A DNA stretch of 15,290 bases from an uncultured Eubacteriales bacterium (GCA_949451265.1 CASTQR010000020.1:1-15290), one strand, 5' to 3'. Counted from the first letter of the stretch, positions 7,868 through 14,320 are shown. Numbers and translations are program-made. Notes: generated from the letters alone by a model not told the origin.

Positions 7868-8325
7868 AGCTTCTTGGACAGGTACAGGCAGGCGATGAGC
7901 CACGCCACGGCGTACACCGCGATAACGCTCAGCACCGCCATAGCCGCCGCATGGCTTACCGCCACCAGCACGAACAGGGAGGCCGCGGCGGCGAAGAAGG
8001 TGAACATCCCGGCGAACTGGAAGGCCTGGTTGATGATGGTTTTCTCCCGCTCGTCCTGCTCCTGGATCTTGGCCTTCTTCCGGGCCGCCGGGTTGGACAG
8101 GAGATAGGTGGTGCGCACCAGCAGGAACACCGAGCCGATGCAGATGCCGCTGGCCCCGCCCAGATAGAAGCCCCGGGCGAAGTCGGGCAGGACATCGCTG
8201 CCGTCGATCAAGAGGAAGTAGCAAAGGATGCCCACCAGCCCCACCGCCAGCAGGCCGAAGCCCACCCAGCGGCGGCGGCGCAGGGATCGCTCAAAGTCGG
8301 ACGTGTCGAAGATGTGCATTAACAT
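7864..8325 (-). CDS. Four-helix integral membrane protein of unknown function
   Basis: A 153-residue membrane protein with four hydrophobic segments (about 21-41, 49-70, 103-122 and 124-147). Between the second and third is a charged cytoplasmic stretch, ARKKAKIQEQDEREKTIINQA, whose DEREK element is typical of the DUF2178-like membrane proteins often found beside small XRE regulators. That likeness is from memory. ATG 8325 follows AGGAGG by 8 bases and is preferred to the ATG two codons later. It starts 15 bases after the stop of the 79-residue membrane gene, and its own stop overlaps the pseudouridine synthase start. A channel, transporter subunit or stress-related membrane protein are all possible; nothing in the sequence decides. 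Confidence 0.75.
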   Translation of the reverse strand: MLMHIFDTSDFERSLRRRRWVGFGLLAVGLVGILCYFLLIDGSDVLPDFARGFYLGGASGICIGSVFLLVRTTYLLSNPAARKKAKIQEQDEREKTIINQAFQFAGMFTFFAAAASLFVLVAVSHAAAMAVLSVIAVYAVAWLIACLYLSKKL

Positions 8326-8340
8326 GGGAAGCCCTCCTGA

Positions 8341-8580
8341 TTACCGGCCCAGCAGCCGGACCTTGAACGCGTGGAATTTGTCGAACAGGGGCCGGGTCTT
8401 GGGGGAGCCGCAGAGCAGGGCGATCAACAGCACCCCGCAGGCCGCGCCGCCGAGGAAATGGGCCGCGTGGCCCGCCGCGCCCTCCAGCTCCAGCACGTTT
8501 CGGGCGAAGGTGGAGATGAACAGCAGGGTGACGCCCACGAAAAAGGCGGGGGTGATCCGGAACCTACAGTCGCGCCTCAT
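8341..8580 (-). CDS. Small two-helix membrane protein of unknown function
   Basis: A 79-residue protein with two hydrophobic helices (about 10-28 and 40-58) and a basic tail (KFHAFKVRLLGR). The gap between helices contains LELEGAAGHAAHFLGG, with two histidines close to the membrane. ATG 8580 overlaps the XRE regulator stop as ATGA, so it is read only as part of that operon. I do not recognise the family. The arrangement of XRE regulator plus small membrane proteins is common in Clostridia and suggests that the regulator controls membrane functions encoded directly downstream. Confidence 0.75.
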   Translation of the reverse strand: MRRDCRFRITPAFFVGVTLLFISTFARNVLELEGAAGHAAHFLGGAACGVLLIALLCGSPKTRPLFDKFHAFKVRLLGR

Positions 8581-8780
8581 GATGTTTCCTCCTCAAACAG
8601 AAAAATATCCTCGATGGTCAGGTCAAAGTATTTGGCGATTTTGTGGGCCAGCAGAAGGGAGGCGTTGTAGCGCCCGCTCTCCAGCGAGATGATGGTCTGC
8701 CGGGTGACGGCCACCGCCTCCGCCAGCTCCGCCTGGGAGATCCGCCGGGCCTTGCGCAGCTCGGCGATGCGGCTTTTCAT
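8577..8780 (-). CDS. XRE-family helix-turn-helix regulator (YozG-like)
   Basis: A 67-residue protein that is nearly all one Cro/C1-type HTH: MKSRIAELRKARRISQAELAEAV at the N-terminus, recognition helix in AVTRQTIISLESGRYN (about 22-37), then SLLLAHKIAKYFDLTIEDIF. It matches the small single-domain regulators such as YozG/YgzD. Although the frame extends to 8852, ATG 8780 is chosen because AAGGAGG lies 6 bases upstream and the HTH begins there. As the first gene of a five-gene operon it probably represses its own promoter; repeated TTTACATT-like sites surround that promoter. Dimerisation would have to use the HTH itself, as there is no separate dimer domain. Confidence 0.92.
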   Translation of the reverse strand: MKSRIAELRKARRISQAELAEAVAVTRQTIISLESGRYNASLLLAHKIAKYFDLTIEDIFLFEEETS

Positions 8781-8813
8781 GTCGCTCCTCCTTGTTGTTT
8801 TGGTTTGCCCTCC

Positions 8814-8889
8814 GGAGAATGTAAAGTTTGCTTTACGAGTTGAGTATAGCACGCTTTACATTTCGTGTCAAGCGTGTTTTACATTCTCC
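8814..8889 (-). promoter_or_regulatory. XRE operon promoter with multiple operator half-sites
   Basis: On the minus strand TTGACA (8866-8871) and TATACT (8843-8848) are 17 bases apart. Around them lie a 12-bp perfect inverted repeat, GGAGAATGTAAA (8814-8825) and TTTACATTCTCC (8878-8889), a GTAAAG-TTTG-CTTTAC dyad (8821-8836), and a further CTTTACATTTC (8854-8864) inside the spacer. The shared half-site is about TTTACATT. One copy is upstream of the -35, one within the spacer and two downstream of the -10, as expected for an autorepressor. Confidence 0.75.
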
Positions 8890-8935
8890 CGGAAAAATTT
8901 TGCGGGCCCGGCGGTTTGTCCCGCCCAATTCCGTC

Positions 8936-8964
8936 TTGTCAACGGGGGCCGGGTTTGCTATAAT
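8936..8964 (+). promoter_or_regulatory. Sigma-A promoter of the fapA-cheX-cheY unit
   Basis: TTGTCA (8936-8941) and a perfect TATAAT (8959-8964) are 17 bases apart, with the start expected near 8971. The leader then begins with a short GCGCC-TCAG-GGCGC hairpin (about 8973-8986). It is divergent from the XRE operon promoter, with about 65 bases between the two -35 boxes. Confidence 0.85.
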
Positions 8965-9015
8965 GGGGAAAAGCGCCTCAGGGCGCGGGAATCACTTTGA
9001 TCGGCGGTGCTGTCT

Positions 9016-10776
9016 ATGTCTATTAAGGATAAGCTCACATCCATCCTGTTCGGCTCCAAGGAGGCGGCCCCCAGCCAGGAGGAGGCCCGCCTTGAGGCCC
9101 AGGCCCAGGAGGAGGCGCCGGAGTCCTCCCCCTTCCCCGCGGAGGATCCGGCCCTGGTCAAGCTGTCCGCCGAACACCCCCTCCAGCAGCTCTACACCAT
9201 CCGGCGGCGGGAGCGGGGCTACCTGCCCTCCCCCCGGCTTTGCCTGGACGAGGAGGGGATCCTGCCCCCGGAGGTGCTCCAAAAGGAGAAGCCCCGGCTC
9301 CAGGGGGCGCTGCGTACGGCGGCGGCCTTCCGGCTGAAGTCCATCCAGAACCAGAACAAGAACGCCGAAAAGGCCCGGCAGAAGAAGGAGGCCAAGGGGG
9401 AGGACGGGGAGGAGCCGGAGAAGAAGCCGGAGGGGCTGGATGCCCACCCCTGGATCTTCCTGTCCGCCGACAAGCTGCACGCCTGGGTGCTGGTCTTCCC
9501 GCCCACGGGCCAGGGGCGGGAGCTGACCCGGGAGCTGCTCCACCAGGCGCTGGAGGACCAGGGGATCACCTACGGCCTGGACGAGCGGCTGGCGGACCGG
9601 CTGGCCCACGATGAAAACCGCTATTTCAACCTGTTCCTCATCGCCAAGGGCAAGCCCGCCTTTGACGGCAAAAACGGGAACATTGTGGACTACGTGCCCC
9701 GGGTGATCGAGCGGGTGCTCCAGACCGACGAGTTCGACCAGGTGGACTACACCGCCCTGAACCTGATCCACAACGTGAAGGAGGGGCAGGAGATCTGCCG
9801 CCTCATCCGCCCCACCGAGGGGGAGCCGGGCCGCACGGTGCTGGACCAGGAGATCCCCGCCAAGAGCGGCAAGGCGGTGCCCCTGCCTAAGGGCCGCAAC
9901 ACCGAGATCAGCGCGGACGGGGACGCCCTGCTGGCCTCCGTGTCCGGCCACGTGGAGTTCACCGGGCGCAGCTTCCAGGTGAAGCCCGTGCTGGAGATTC
10001 CGGGGAACGTGGACTTCTCCACCGGGAACATCAAGTTCCTGGGGGATGTCAGCATCAAGGGGGACGTGCTCACCGGGTTCACCGTCCGGGCCATGGGCAG
10101 CATCTGGGTGGGCGGCGTCATCGAGGCGGGCAGCACCGTGGAGGCCGGCGGCGACCTGACGGTGGTGAAGGGCATTCTGGGGGACGGCACCACCACCGTC
10201 CGGGCCCACCGCTGCATCTTCTCCAAATACATCGAGAACGCCACCATCTACGTCCGGGAGAATTTACAGACCGACGCCATCATCAACGGCAGCATCTACT
10301 GCGACGGGGAGGTCATCGTGCGCTCCGGCCGGGGTACCATCATGGGCGGGCGGATCTGGGCCGCCAAGAAGGTGAGCGCCACCGCCGTGGGGGCCAGGTC
10401 CGAGTGCCGCACAGCCATCGCCCTGGGGGGCCTGCCCTGCACCAACTTCGAGCGGGAGCAGGTGCGCAAGGAGCTGAAGGAGCTGGAGATGGAGCTGGAA
10501 AAGCTGGAATGCCAGCTGGACAGCCCGGTGAAGGCCAGCCTGCTCAGCAAGGTGCGGGTGAAGCTGAACACGGCGGAGCTGCGCCTCCAGCAGCTGGAGG
10601 AGGATCTCATCGACATCAAGGCGGAGCTGAAGGATCGGGGCGAGGACGGGCGGCTGGAGTGCGGCGTGGCCTACGCCGGGACGGAGATCAGCATCGGGGA
10701 CGAGATCACCCGTCTGCGGCATGAGGAGCACCAGTGCGTGGCGAAAATGGTGGCCGGGGAAATTCTGGTGATGTAG
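9016..10776 (+). CDS. fapA: FapA family polymer-like protein (DUF342)
   Basis: A 586-residue cytoplasmic protein of the FapA/DUF342 family. A charged variable N-terminus (1-140, with the lysine- and glutamate-rich NAEKARQKKEAKGEDGEEPEKK region) is followed by the FapA N-domain (about 150-310), a glycine-rich right-handed beta-helix (about 325-475, with GDVSIKGDVLTGF, GSIWVGGVIEAG and GSIYCDGEVIV strand repeats) and a leucine-zipper-like coiled coil at about 478-545. Family members bind polar or signalling partners; a role in flagellar assembly or polar organisation is known in some bacteria, but no flagellar gene is present here. ATG 9016 is preferred over GTG 9007 because GGCGGTG (9003-9009) could serve as a near-consensus ribosome site 6 bases upstream. 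It is followed after 31 bases by a CheX-like gene. Confidence 0.88.
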   Translation: MSIKDKLTSILFGSKEAAPSQEEARLEAQAQEEAPESSPFPAEDPALVKLSAEHPLQQLYTIRRRERGYLPSPRLCLDEEGILPPEVLQKEKPRLQGALRTAAAFRLKSIQNQNKNAEKARQKKEAKGEDGEEPEKKPEGLDAHPWIFLSADKLHAWVLVFPPTGQGRELTRELLHQALEDQGITYGLDERLADRLAHDENRYFNLFLIAKGKPAFDGKNGNIVDYVPRVIERVLQTDEFDQVDYTALNLIHNVKEGQEICRLIRPTEGEPGRTVLDQEIPAKSGKAVPLPKGRNTEISADGDALLASVSGHVEFTGRSFQVKPVLEIPGNVDFSTGNIKFLGDVSIKGDVLTGFTVRAMGSIWVGGVIEAGSTVEAGGDLTVVKGILGDGTTTVRAHRCIFSKYIENATIYVRENLQTDAIINGSIYCDGEVIVRSGRGTIMGGRIWAAKKVSATAVGARSECRTAIALGGLPCTNFEREQVRKELKELEMELEKLECQLDSPVKASLLSKVRVKLNTAELRLQQLEEDLIDIKAELKDRGEDGRLECGVAYAGTEISIGDEITRLRHEEHQCVAKMVAGEILVM

Positions 10777-10807
10777 CCCCGGCCAAGCAGGAGAGAGGAG
10801 GGCTGGC

Positions 10808-11284
10808 ATGGATCGCGTATTTCCCCGGGAGGAGCTTTCGGCCCTGCTGGACGAGATCACCCGGGCCATTACCCGGCGGGAGGCCGGGATCTGCCTGAGC
10901 CTGATGGAGACCGCCCCGGAGGGGCCGGAGGACAACCCCGGCACGGTGTATATCACCTTTGAGCGGGGGATGGACGGCTTTTTGTCCGTCTGCGCGGACG
11001 AGGCGCTGTTTGTCCGGCTGGCCCAGGGGATGATCGGCACCGACGACCTTCCCCCCGAGGTGGTGGAGGAGGTGGCCAAGGAATATTTGAACGTGCTGGG
11101 CGGCCACGTGCTGTCCCGGCTGTTTCAGGCGGTGGGGCTTCCCGCCCGGTTCAGCGTCCCCGGCTTCCGCCGGGGGGCCTATGTGCCGGAGGATCTCGGG
11201 GAGCATATCGTGCTGGACTACACCGGCGACCAGGGGGAGCGGCTGCGCCTGCTCCATCACATACCCCTGGGAGCAAGATTCTAA
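10808..11284 (+). CDS. CheX-like CheY-phosphate phosphatase
   Basis: A 158-residue soluble protein of the CheC/CheX/FliY phosphatase superfamily, CheX-like by length and single active site. The family's E-x-x-N dephosphorylation motif is met by E92-Y93-L94-N95 in KEYLNVLGGH, on the long helix that begins near PPEVVEEVA (82-90). CheX acts on phosphorylated CheY-type receivers, and a receiver gene lies 29 bases downstream, so the two are very likely enzyme and substrate. AGAGAGGAGGG precedes ATG 10808. No kinase, receptor or adaptor gene is present in the window, so this need not be classical chemotaxis. The partner of the N-terminal helix (1-25) is unknown. Assignment rests on the motif, the helix pattern and the neighbour, as overall identity to CheX is low. 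Confidence 0.75.
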   Translation: MDRVFPREELSALLDEITRAITRREAGICLSLMETAPEGPEDNPGTVYITFERGMDGFLSVCADEALFVRLAQGMIGTDDLPPEVVEEVAKEYLNVLGGHVLSRLFQAVGLPARFSVPGFRRGAYVPEDLGEHIVLDYTGDQGERLRLLHHIPLGARF

Positions 11285-11313
11285 ACGATGATTTGGAAAG
11301 AGGGTTGTTTACG

Positions 11314-11676
11314 ATGAAAAAGAAGGTCATGGTGGTGGACGACTCCCGAGTGACGGAGATCCAGATCTGCAAGCTGCTGGAGGGCACCGACTACGAGGTG
11401 GCGGCCTACTGCGAGAACGGCGAGGAGGCCATCGCCCGCTATGCCGAGGTGGAACCGGACGTGGTGACCATGGATATCATCATGCCGGGGATCGACGGGC
11501 TGGAGACCGCCCAGGTGATCCTGGAGGAACACCCGGAGGCCCGGATCGTCATGGTGTCCTCCCTGGCCTACGACGATACCATCGACGAGGCGGACTGCGT
11601 CGGCGCCAAGGGGTTCCTCTACAAGCCCCTGGAGCGGCAGACGTTTTTGGAGGCGCTGGAGCAGGCCCTGGTCTGA
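11314..11676 (+). CDS. Stand-alone CheY-like response regulator receiver
   Basis: A 120-residue single receiver domain with no output domain. All active-site positions are present: acidic pair D9-D10 in VMVVDD, phospho-acceptor D54 in VTMDIIMPG, S82 (switch Ser/Thr) in MVSS, and K104 in FLYKP. The frame opens at TTG 11293, but ATG 11314 is chosen because AAAGAGGG (11297-11304) sits 9 bases before it and the first beta-strand starts there. Without an output domain it must act by protein contact, plausibly with FapA or the AAA ATPase, and be dephosphorylated by the CheX-like protein just upstream. No cognate histidine kinase is visible in the window. Confidence 0.93.
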   Translation: MKKKVMVVDDSRVTEIQICKLLEGTDYEVAAYCENGEEAIARYAEVEPDVVTMDIIMPGIDGLETAQVILEEHPEARIVMVSSLAYDDTIDEADCVGAKGFLYKPLERQTFLEALEQALV

Positions 11677-11699
11677 TCCTCTGTCCGGACTGCATCAGA
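11672..11699 (+). other. Nested dyad between receiver and AAA ATPase genes
   Basis: TCTGAT (11672-11677) and ATCAGA (11694-11699) form an outer 6-bp inverted repeat around the palindrome GTCCGGAC (11683-11690). No T run follows, so it is not a standard terminator. It could be a weak attenuator hairpin or a protein-binding site. The 51-base gap leaves open whether the ATPase has its own promoter. Confidence 0.35.
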
Positions 11700-11727
11700 T
11701 CATAAATAGAATAGGAGCGTGCCCGCC

Positions 11728-13206
11728 ATGTCCCAGCCCATGACCCCCGCCGCCGTCCACAAGCAGTATGACGAGGCAATGACCGCCTTCCGGCGGCAGA
11801 TCACCGACGCCGCCGCCCGGATCGCCTTCGGCCGGGAGGCCGATGCCTTTATGCGCCAGTGCGCCTGCGGCGTGTGGCGGGCCGACCAGGGGATGACCCC
11901 CCGCCACGTGGAGTATTACAACGCCATTTACGCCAAAGGGAACCCGGTGCCCACGGTGCTGTACTGGGAGCTGGCCTCTCTGGTGGAGGAGTACGACCGC
12001 TTTGTGCTGCCCAGCTTTTTCCGCCGCCTGGTGAAGGCGGACCTGGAGCGGGGAACCCATCAGAGCCGCCGCTTTGTGGACACCTTCACCCTCATGCTGC
12101 TGCTGTTCGCCGCGGTGGACGGCAAGGTCAGCGAGGCGGAGGCGGGGTTTGTCAACGCCTGCGCCGATTCCCTGTCCACCTTCTGCGATCAGGCGGGGGT
12201 GCGGGGCGGCAAGTCCGGGCTGGACGTGAACGAGTTTGTGGCCCGCCGCACGGACGGCAAGCCCGTTCCCACCGGGAGGCCGGAGGACGAGGCGGTGTCC
12301 CCTGCCCCGGCCAAGACGGAGGCGGCGAAAGAGGAGGAGGCCCCCAAGGAGCCGGAGCCCACCCTGGAGGAGCTGCTGGCGGAGCTGGACAGCCTGTGCG
12401 GGCTGGACAAGGTGAAGGAGGACGTGAAGGGCCTCATCAATCTGGTGAAGGTGCGCAAGCTCCGGGTGGATGCGGGGCTGCCGGTGCCCCCCATGTCCCT
12501 GCACCTGGTGTTTATGGGCAATCCCGGCACGGGCAAGACCACCGTGGCCCGGCTGCTGGCGAAAATTTACCACGCCGTGGGCGTGCTGTCCAAGGGGCAG
12601 TTGGTGGAAGTCGATCGGTCCGGCCTGGTGGCCGGGTTTGTGGGGCAGACCGCCCTGAAAACCCAGGAGGTGGTGGACAAGGCCCTGGGTGGGGTACTGT
12701 TCATCGACGAGGCCTACGCCCTGGCCAACCAGGACAACGCCAACGACTTCGGCCGGGAGGCCATCGAAGTGCTGCTGAAGGGGATGGAGGACCACCGGGA
12801 CGACCTGATTGTCATCGTGGCGGGGTATACCGATTTGATGGGGAACTTCATTCACGCCAACCCCGGGCTGGAGAGCCGGTTCAACAAATATTTCTATTTC
12901 GAGGACTACGACGGGAAGCAGCTGGCGGAGATCTTCCGCTCGGTGTGCAAAAAGAACGGGTATGCCTTGGATGAGGAGACGGACAAGGCCGCGGCGGAGG
13001 CGTTCCAGGTGATGTACGACCGGCGGGACGAGAATTTCGGCAACGCCCGGGACGTGCGCAACGTGTTCGAGGCGGCGGTGGCCCGTCAGGCCAACCGGGT
13101 GGCGGCTATGGAGGCGCCTGGGAAGGAGGATCTGATGGCGCTGACGGTGGCAGATCTGGATCTGGAGGAGGACGAGGCGGAAAATTCGGAAAAACAGGGG
13201 GAATGA
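11728..13206 (+). CDS. AAA+ ATPase, CbxX/CfqX (SpoVK-like), with N-terminal TerB-like segment
   Basis: A 492-residue cytoplasmic protein in two parts. Residues 1-160 are helical and contain LMLLLFAAVDGKVSEAEAGF (122-141), which resembles the TerB/DjlA-type acidic helical domain. A proline- and glutamate-rich linker (about 180-212) leads to a CbxX/CfqX-type AAA+ module: Walker A GNPGTGKT 264-271, Walker B LFIDEA 324-329, arginine finger in NPGLESRF (R384), and sensor-2 area GNARDVRNVFE 438-448. Relatives include the Rubisco activase CbbX and sporulation protein SpoVK; here the client is unknown. GTG 11719 is only one base from AGGAG, so ATG 11728 with 10-base spacing is the likelier start. It follows the receiver gene by 51 bases on the same strand and ends just before the tRNA promoter. 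Confidence 0.88.
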   Translation: MSQPMTPAAVHKQYDEAMTAFRRQITDAAARIAFGREADAFMRQCACGVWRADQGMTPRHVEYYNAIYAKGNPVPTVLYWELASLVEEYDRFVLPSFFRRLVKADLERGTHQSRRFVDTFTLMLLLFAAVDGKVSEAEAGFVNACADSLSTFCDQAGVRGGKSGLDVNEFVARRTDGKPVPTGRPEDEAVSPAPAKTEAAKEEEAPKEPEPTLEELLAELDSLCGLDKVKEDVKGLINLVKVRKLRVDAGLPVPPMSLHLVFMGNPGTGKTTVARLLAKIYHAVGVLSKGQLVEVDRSGLVAGFVGQTALKTQEVVDKALGGVLFIDEAYALANQDNANDFGREAIEVLLKGMEDHRDDLIVIVAGYTDLMGNFIHANPGLESRFNKYFYFEDYDGKQLAEIFRSVCKKNGYALDEETDKAAAEAFQVMYDRRDENFGNARDVRNVFEAAVARQANRVAAMEAPGKEDLMALTVADLDLEEDEAENSEKQGE

Positions 13207-13210
13207 CCCC

Positions 13211-13239
13211 TTGCGCTTTGGGGAGGAATGTAGTATAAT
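13211..13239 (+). promoter_or_regulatory. Promoter of tRNA-Leu
   Basis: TTGCGC (13211-13216) and TATAAT (13234-13239) are 17 bases apart. The -10 lies 11 bases before the first tRNA base, so the primary transcript has a leader of a few bases. Confidence 0.75.
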
Positions 13240-13250
13240 ACCTCCTGCGC

Positions 13251-13338
13251 GCCGGTGTGATGGAATTGGTAGACGTGACGGACTCAAAATCCGTTGGGCT
13301 AATCCCCCGTGTGGGTTCGAGTCCCACCACCGGCACCA
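13251..13338 (+). tRNA. tRNA-Leu (anticodon CAA), CCA encoded
   Basis: A class II tRNA with a 7-bp acceptor stem (GCCGGTG with CACCGGC), D loop containing GGAATTGGTAGAC, anticodon stem ACGGA/TCCGT around the loop CTCAAAA (anticodon CAA, reads UUG), a long variable arm (about GGGCTAATCCCC) and T arm GTGGG-TTCGAGT-CCCAC. Discriminator A 13335 and CCA at 13336-13338 are encoded. The sequence right of it belongs to a different compositional regime, and tRNA-Leu genes are common integration points. Confidence 0.95.
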
Positions 13339-13345
13339 AACCCAT

Positions 13346-13391
13346 ATAATCCGAACCTTTTTCCGATAGGGGATGGGTTCGGATTATTGGT
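13346..13391 (+). terminator. Terminator downstream of tRNA-Leu
   Basis: A perfect 12-bp inverted repeat (13346-13357 ATAATCCGAACC with 13376-13387 GGTTCGGATTAT) has an 18-base loop and is followed by TGGTTTTC. The T tract is short, but the stem is strong and lies 8 bases after the mature 3' end. Confidence 0.65.
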
Positions 13392-13490
13392 TTTCTTTGA
13401 CCGATACGAAAGCACCCACTTCCGAAACGGGGTGGAGCGGAAGCCGACCTCGAAGCCGAGAGGCCCCCGGAAGAAGAAAACTTTGTGATA
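13392..13490. other. Non-coding stretch between tRNA unit and mobile element
   Basis: No credible gene. Two small dyads are visible: CTTCCG/CGGAAG (13419-13424 and 13438-13443 region) and CCTC-GAAGCC-GAGAGG near 13448-13463, plus a direct repeat of GAAGCCGA. GC content is still high here and falls right after it, so the element's end may lie in this stretch. No copy of the tRNA 3' end was found in it. Confidence 0.4.
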
Positions 13491-13530
13491 AAAGTGGCGG
13501 CATATTGCTAAATGCAAATGCCGCCGCTTT
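13491..13530 (-). terminator. Terminator of the AT-rich cargo gene
   Basis: An 11-bp hairpin (13493-13503 AGTGGCGGCAT with 13518-13528 ATGCCGCCGCT, one mismatch or wobble) lies 5 bases after the stop at 13534 and is followed on the minus strand by TTTTATC. A TTTTAATT run on the other side could let it work in both directions. Confidence 0.75.
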
Positions 13531-13533
13531 TAA

Positions 13534-14025
13534 TTATTTCCTTTTGTTTTGGTTACTGGAATTGGCACTTTTTGATTTTGATAAAATAGCATTTGCACAA
13601 AGCTGGGTTAGCGGCTCACCAATAGCTGCTTTATAGTTAAAGCCCAACAACTGAATGGCTTTTAATGTGTCTACACTAATCAATTCTTTAATCTGTTCAA
13701 ATGTTTCTATTGGTGCATTAGGACTCATTACTTTTAAGAGTTCCAGAAGTTTTTCGACTGTCCTATGCAAATGTTGTATATCATCATCACTTATTGCAAT
13801 TCGCTCAATCTCATTTTTATAAATCTGGGCTATGCGGACAGCTTCTTCACGTTCAGAAATAAGTTCGTTTACAATTTCATCATAGGTTGCACGAATTTTT
13901 TCAGCGTTTTTTTCATCTCTTATGGCCTTAATACGGGAGTTGATAGCGGTTGCTGTACCCTTTACAGCTAAAGTAGTTAATGAAGTTCCCAACTCAACCA
14001 AAGGCTCTACATAAATGCTGTCCAT
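13534..14025 (-). CDS. Unrecognised AT-rich cargo protein of the mobile element
   Basis: A 163-residue protein of unknown function. Residues 1-35 are mildly hydrophobic (VEPLVELGTSLTTLAVKG, a possible amphipathic or membrane-associated helix); 36-110 are charged and strongly helical, likely coiled coil (AIRDEKNAEKIRATYDEI, NEIERIAISDDDIQHLHRTVEKLLELL); 111-163 form a compact helical end with TLKAIQLLGFNYKAAIGEPLTQLC and a basic KSKSANSSNQNKRK tail. No catalytic motif is seen. The frame is open to 14268, but ATG 14025 is chosen for AGGAGAGG 6 bases upstream. Its codons are far more AT-rich than any other gene here, and it has its own promoter and terminator, marking it as an independently acquired cargo gene. 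Defence, immunity or element maintenance are possible but unproven. Confidence 0.75.
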   Translation of the reverse strand: MDSIYVEPLVELGTSLTTLAVKGTATAINSRIKAIRDEKNAEKIRATYDEIVNELISEREEAVRIAQIYKNEIERIAISDDDIQHLHRTVEKLLELLKVMSPNAPIETFEQIKELISVDTLKAIQLLGFNYKAAIGEPLTQLCANAILSKSKSANSSNQNKRK

Positions 14026-14059
14026 TGTATATCCTCTCCTAACAATAATTTCTGACAGG

Positions 14060-14088
14060 ATTCTACACCAAATCCTCGAATTTGTAAA
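14060..14088 (-). promoter_or_regulatory. Promoter of the AT-rich cargo gene
   Basis: On the minus strand TTTACA (14083-14088) and TAGAAT (14060-14065) are 17 bases apart, placing the start about 30 bases before ATG 14025. The -35 sits directly after the T run of the upstream terminator. Confidence 0.75.
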
Positions 14089-14090
14089 GC

Positions 14091-14134
14091 AAAAAAGGGC
14101 GGACGCAGCCGTTTCCACGGTGCGCCCGCCCTTT
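14091..14134 (-). terminator. Terminator of the mobilisation genes
   Basis: An 11-bp stem (14097-14107 GGGCGGACGCA with 14121-14131 TGCGCCCGCCC, one mismatch) with a further inner CCGT/ACGG pairing is followed on the minus strand by TTTTTTGC. It ends the relaxase-side transcript 7 bases after the stop at 14141 and separates it from the cargo gene. Confidence 0.85.
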
Positions 14135-14140
14135 TCGTCC

Positions 14141-14320
14141 TTATCCTCTGTTGTCCTCCTGTTTTTCCGCTTCCCGCCGTTTTTTCCATTCGGCAAACTC
14201 CCGCTGGCCCTCCTCGCTTTCGTAGAAAGCAAGAATATCAGGCATGAGACAGCGGGCGATAGCCTCAATCTGATACTGGGGAATGTCGGTATGATTGATT
14301 AGCTTTTTCCGTCTGCTCAA
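14141..14320 (-). CDS. Small mobile-element protein with TTG start
   Basis: A 59-residue hydrophilic protein starting (M)SRRKKLINHTDIPQYQ and ending KQEDNRG, with EAIARCLMPDILAFYESEEGQREFAEW in the middle. TTG 14320 is the start because GGAGG lies 6 bases before it and no in-frame ATG occurs before codon 26. The pattern DIPQYQIEAIARCL plus FxESEEGQxEFxxW is one I know from many small genes next to relaxases in Clostridia conjugative and mobilizable elements, with no assigned function. It is probably mostly helical and cytoplasmic. It lies downstream of the relaxase in the same transcript and ends 7 bases before the terminator. Its composition is intermediate between the chromosome and the AT-rich cargo gene. 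Confidence 0.7.
   Translation of the reverse strand: MSRRKKLINHTDIPQYQIEAIARCLMPDILAFYESEEGQREFAEWKKRREAEKQEDNRG

Noticed and set aside
8992..10209. Minus-strand ORF of 405 codons opposite fapA
   Set aside because: It is an antisense shadow of a recognised beta-helix protein; the repeats in it merely mirror the + strand repeats.
10321..10776. Possible frameshift or truncation at the end of fapA
   Set aside because: The coiled coil and the C-terminal strand segment continue in one frame to the stop, and the length is normal for the family.
11695..13287. Minus-strand ORF of 530 codons opposite the AAA ATPase
   Set aside because: It is a shadow of a gene with intact Walker A, Walker B and arginine finger, and it runs into the tRNA.
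13106..13517. Minus-strand ORFs across the tRNA (VGLEPTRG and GGGTRTHTGD endings)
   Set aside because: These peptides are the known artefact of translating tRNA-Leu antisense. They overlap a confident tRNA and the ATPase 3' end and have no ribosome site.
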